This document shows, piece by piece, positions 13,892-14,867 of a stretch of 14,867 nt of DNA. Every line of letters starts with the position of its first letter. Positions within the stretch are counted from its first letter, which is position 1. Under the pieces are notes generated by a model. It had not been told where the DNA came from. It worked only from the letters and a program-made list of their open reading frames with translations, and searched no databases. Source of the stretch: Bacteroidales bacterium UBA1223. GTDB lineage: Bacteria > Bacteroidota > Bacteroidia > Bacteroidales > P3. The stretch is taken from NCBI GenBank assembly GCA_002309155.1, contig DBXB01000065.1, positions 44,746-59,612 on the forward strand, given 5' to 3'. The position numbers were made by a program, and so were the translations under genes.

Positions 13892-13950
13892 CGACTTTGC
13901 ATCTTTTAAGTGTCCGTTCGTCGTCCAGCTAATGGAGGAGGAATGATATT

Positions 13951-13987
13951 TGATGTATGATGGGTGATGGGTGAGGGAGGGTGTTTG
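13951..13987 (+). repeat. GATGGGTGATGGG-type low-complexity repeat, copy 2
   Basis: This is the partner of 11778-11814, with 32 of 37 positions equal and the same orientation. It continues as TGATGGGTGATGG to about 13999. Both copies are preceded at short distance by GAGGAATGAT. Confidence 0.75.
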
Positions 13988-14047
13988 ATGGGTGATGGAA
14001 ATTGATAATTGAAAATTGAGATAACACACGATCCCCGCCCAATCTGA

Positions 14048-14105
14048 TACGATAAATATTGCATTTTATCGTATTATTTAAAAAAGAATTATGTATTTTA
14101 TCGTA
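14048..14105. promoter_or_regulatory. Three TTTATCGTA sites upstream of a promoter
   Basis: TACGATAAA (14048-14056, inverted), TTTATCGTA (14065-14073) and TTTATCGTA (14097-14105) form one inverted pair and one direct copy 32 bases further on. The two direct copies share the longer core ATTTTATCGTA. They end 16 bases before the TATCTTTG element, a fit for a repressor or activator site. Confidence 0.6.
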
Positions 14106-14121
14106 ATTCGTTTTTATTTTG

Positions 14122-14129
14122 TATCTTTG
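14122..14129 (+). promoter_or_regulatory. -7 promoter element before the acyltransferase fragment
   Basis: TATCTTTG, followed by CACCC, 22 bases before the ATG at 14151. It matches TAnnTTTG. The usual -33 TTG is missing at proper distance; one of the TTTATCGTA sites occupies that place instead. Confidence 0.6.
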
Positions 14130-14150
14130 CACCCAAGTAAGTAGTCGTAT

Positions 14151-14255
14151 ATGAAAAATATTTTTTCTTCCAAGGCTGTCAATACAGAAAGGCAAAGCGA
14201 GCTTGATTTCGTAAAGGGCATTGCCATCATCACCGAAGGATCACCGAAGGAATAA
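14151..14255 (+). pseudogene. Truncated N-terminus of an acyltransferase-3-type membrane protein
   Basis: The 34-codon ORF MKNIFSSKAVNTERQSELDFVKGIAIITEGSPKE starts like Bacteroidales acyltransferase-family membrane proteins, where E-R-Q-S-E-L-D-F-(V/L)-K-G-(I/L)-A-I-I is followed by FMVxVH at the start of the first membrane helix. Here the similarity stops after AII. An 11-base tandem repeat follows, the frame ends in TAA, and no remainder of the enzyme is found before the next gene. A promoter and operator-like sites precede it, so the regulatory region outlived the gene. It could also be a real small peptide, but decay by deletion is more likely. Confidence 0.65.
14229..14250 (+). repeat. 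11-bp tandem duplication ATCACCGAAGG
   Basis: ATCACCGAAGG occurs at 14229-14239 and again at 14240-14250, exactly where similarity to the acyltransferase family ends. Eleven is not a multiple of three, so the second copy shifts the frame. It could be a deletion or insertion scar. Confidence 0.75.
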
Positions 14256-14291
14256 TAAGCTTGAATGTGTTAATGCGTAAATGCGCTTTAA

Positions 14292-14323
14292 GAACGTGTG
14301 AACGTGTGAATGTGTGAATGCGT
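14292..14323 (+). repeat. Four tandem 8-bp units GAAyGyGT
   Basis: GAACGTGT, GAACGTGT, GAATGTGT and GAATGCGT follow each other without a gap. A looser set (GAATGTGT, TAATGCGT, AAATGCG) lies at about 14263-14285. The tract sits in the spacer between the broken acyltransferase and the ATPase gene. Confidence 0.7.
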
Positions 14324-14415
14324 TAGTGGGAATACCCGAGACTTTGCCGTGGGGTGACGGCAATCTGGCTGACGGGGTCTTTATAAAAATATTTTTCCAA
14401 TTTCAAAAATAGTTG

Positions 14416-14423
14416 TACTTTTG
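14416..14423 (+). promoter_or_regulatory. -7 promoter element of the ATPase gene
   Basis: TACTTTTG followed by CATTT matches TAnnTTTG and lies 42 bases before the ATG at 14466. An A+T-rich region precedes it; no clear -33 TTG was found. Confidence 0.55.
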
Positions 14424-14465
14424 CATTTCGAAAAAATGGATGTATAACCACAAAATCGAAACACA

Positions 14466-14867
14466 ATGACCATTGAACGTCCGAAATATATTGAACAACT
14501 GATGAATGCACGTGGCAATGGATTGGTGAAAATTGTTACAGGCATCAGGCGTTGTGGAAAGTCTTTTCTGTTGAGTACACTTTTTGTCGACGAACTGAAG
14601 AAAGCAGGAACCGGAGAGGACAACATTATGTTTGTCAATATGGACAACATACGAAGTCGCAAATTCCGCAACCCAGAGACCCTGTTGGATGCTGTTGAGT
14701 CGTTTTGCCAACGGTCAAACACGATGCACTATGTTATCATCGACGAGGTACAGATGGTGGACGATTTCGTTGAACTATTGAACAGCCTGTTGCATATTCC
14801 GAATCTGGATGTTTATGTGACTGGCAGTAACTCCAAGTTTTTGTCAACCGACATAGCCACAGAATTC
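14466..14867 (+). CDS. AAA_14/DUF4143-type ATP-binding protein, N-terminal part (3' end outside window)
   Basis: 134 residues are present and the frame is open to the window end. MTIERPKYIEQLMNARGNGLVKIVTGIRRCGKSFLL carries the Walker A motif GIRRCGKS (26-33); VIIDEVQ (90-96) is Walker B, and VTGSNSKFL (118-125) the sensor region. The R-P-x-Y-x-x-x-L opening, the GIRRCGKS form and IIDEVQ are typical of the AAA_14 ATPases that end in a DUF4143 domain and number in the dozens in Bacteroidales genomes. Their cellular role is largely unknown; some are linked to toxin-antitoxin or stress functions by context only. Full length would be about 390-430 residues, so about a third is seen. It has its own TACTTTTG promoter. 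Confidence 0.93.
   Translation, partial: MTIERPKYIEQLMNARGNGLVKIVTGIRRCGKSFLLSTLFVDELKKAGTGEDNIMFVNMDNIRSRKFRNPETLLDAVESFCQRSNTMHYVIIDEVQMVDDFVELLNSLLHIPNLDVYVTGSNSKFLSTDIATEF

Larger units (their letters stand above)
13892..14150. other. Repeat-rich spacer without genes
   Basis: Together with 13561-13891 this forms a stretch of almost 600 bases without a supportable gene. It carries the low-complexity tract at 13951-13987, an AT-rich AATTGATAATTGAAAATTGAG run near 14000-14020, three TTTATCGTA sites and a -7 element. Both strands were read; the open frames here are only shadows of the repeats. Confidence 0.6.

Noticed and set aside
13929..14195. Minus-strand 88-codon frame
   Set aside because: It reads through low-complexity repeat, the iteron sites and the acyltransferase start.
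7600..14460. CRISPR array or tRNA gene
   Set aside because: The repeats found are two- to four-fold and lack regular spacers, and no cloverleaf with a TTC loop was found on either strand.
14381..14722. Minus-strand 113-codon and 102-codon frames
   Set aside because: Both are antisense to the ATPase gene, which has Walker A and B motifs.
7030..14867. Insertion sequence or integrase
   Set aside because: No transposase DDE/HUH or tyrosine recombinase motif is present in any frame, despite the accessory character.
14862..14867. GAATTC at the last six bases of the window
   Set aside because: A single restriction-type hexamer at the window edge carries no biological meaning by itself.

Overview
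This window looks like chromosomal DNA of a Bacteroidales bacterium, most likely Prevotella or a close relative. Three things point there: the TAnnTTTG type of -7 promoter element ahead of many genes, the weak or absent Shine-Dalgarno sequences, and family types such as this MutL, the M28 peptidase with a Sec signal and the YhcG/DUF1016 nuclease. No genus-level marker is visible, so the genus is an inference.

Positions 1-6973 are dense core genome. Rightward genes are the 3' end of purC (purine synthesis), a YfcC-family membrane transporter and an exported M28 zinc peptidase, tightly spaced and probably co-transcribed. They converge, with no intergenic base, on a leftward operon mutL - rhomboid protease - rarD-like EamA transporter. 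That operon is read from a TACTTTTG promoter at 7024-7031.

From about 7030 to the right edge the DNA becomes visibly more A+T-rich and accessory in character. In order it holds a small winged-helix-like ORF that resembles the tail of a larger protein, a PDDEXK nuclease of the YhcG/DUF1016 family, and an unrecognised AT-hook protein. Next come two convergent three-gene cassettes, then a long repeat-rich spacer, a truncated acyltransferase start, and the start of an AAA_14/DUF4143-type ATPase cut off by the window end.

The most interesting part is 10315-13560. Two paralogous cassettes face each other. Each is DUF4417 gene, then a small gene beginning MGGRGS, then a variable small gene. In both, the DUF4417 stop codon lies inside the start of the MGGRGS gene (11-bp overlap), and the MGGRGS stop overlaps the third start by ATGA (4-bp overlap). 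The two DUF4417 proteins and the two MGGRGS proteins align with each other, whereas the third proteins show no obvious similarity. That pattern would fit an effector with a matched partner, possibly toxin and immunity or a phage-derived module, but function is not shown by the sequence. Low-complexity GATGGGTGATGGG-type repeats lie in the centre and to the right of the pair, and the right-hand spacer carries hairpins, palindromes and iteron-like sites.
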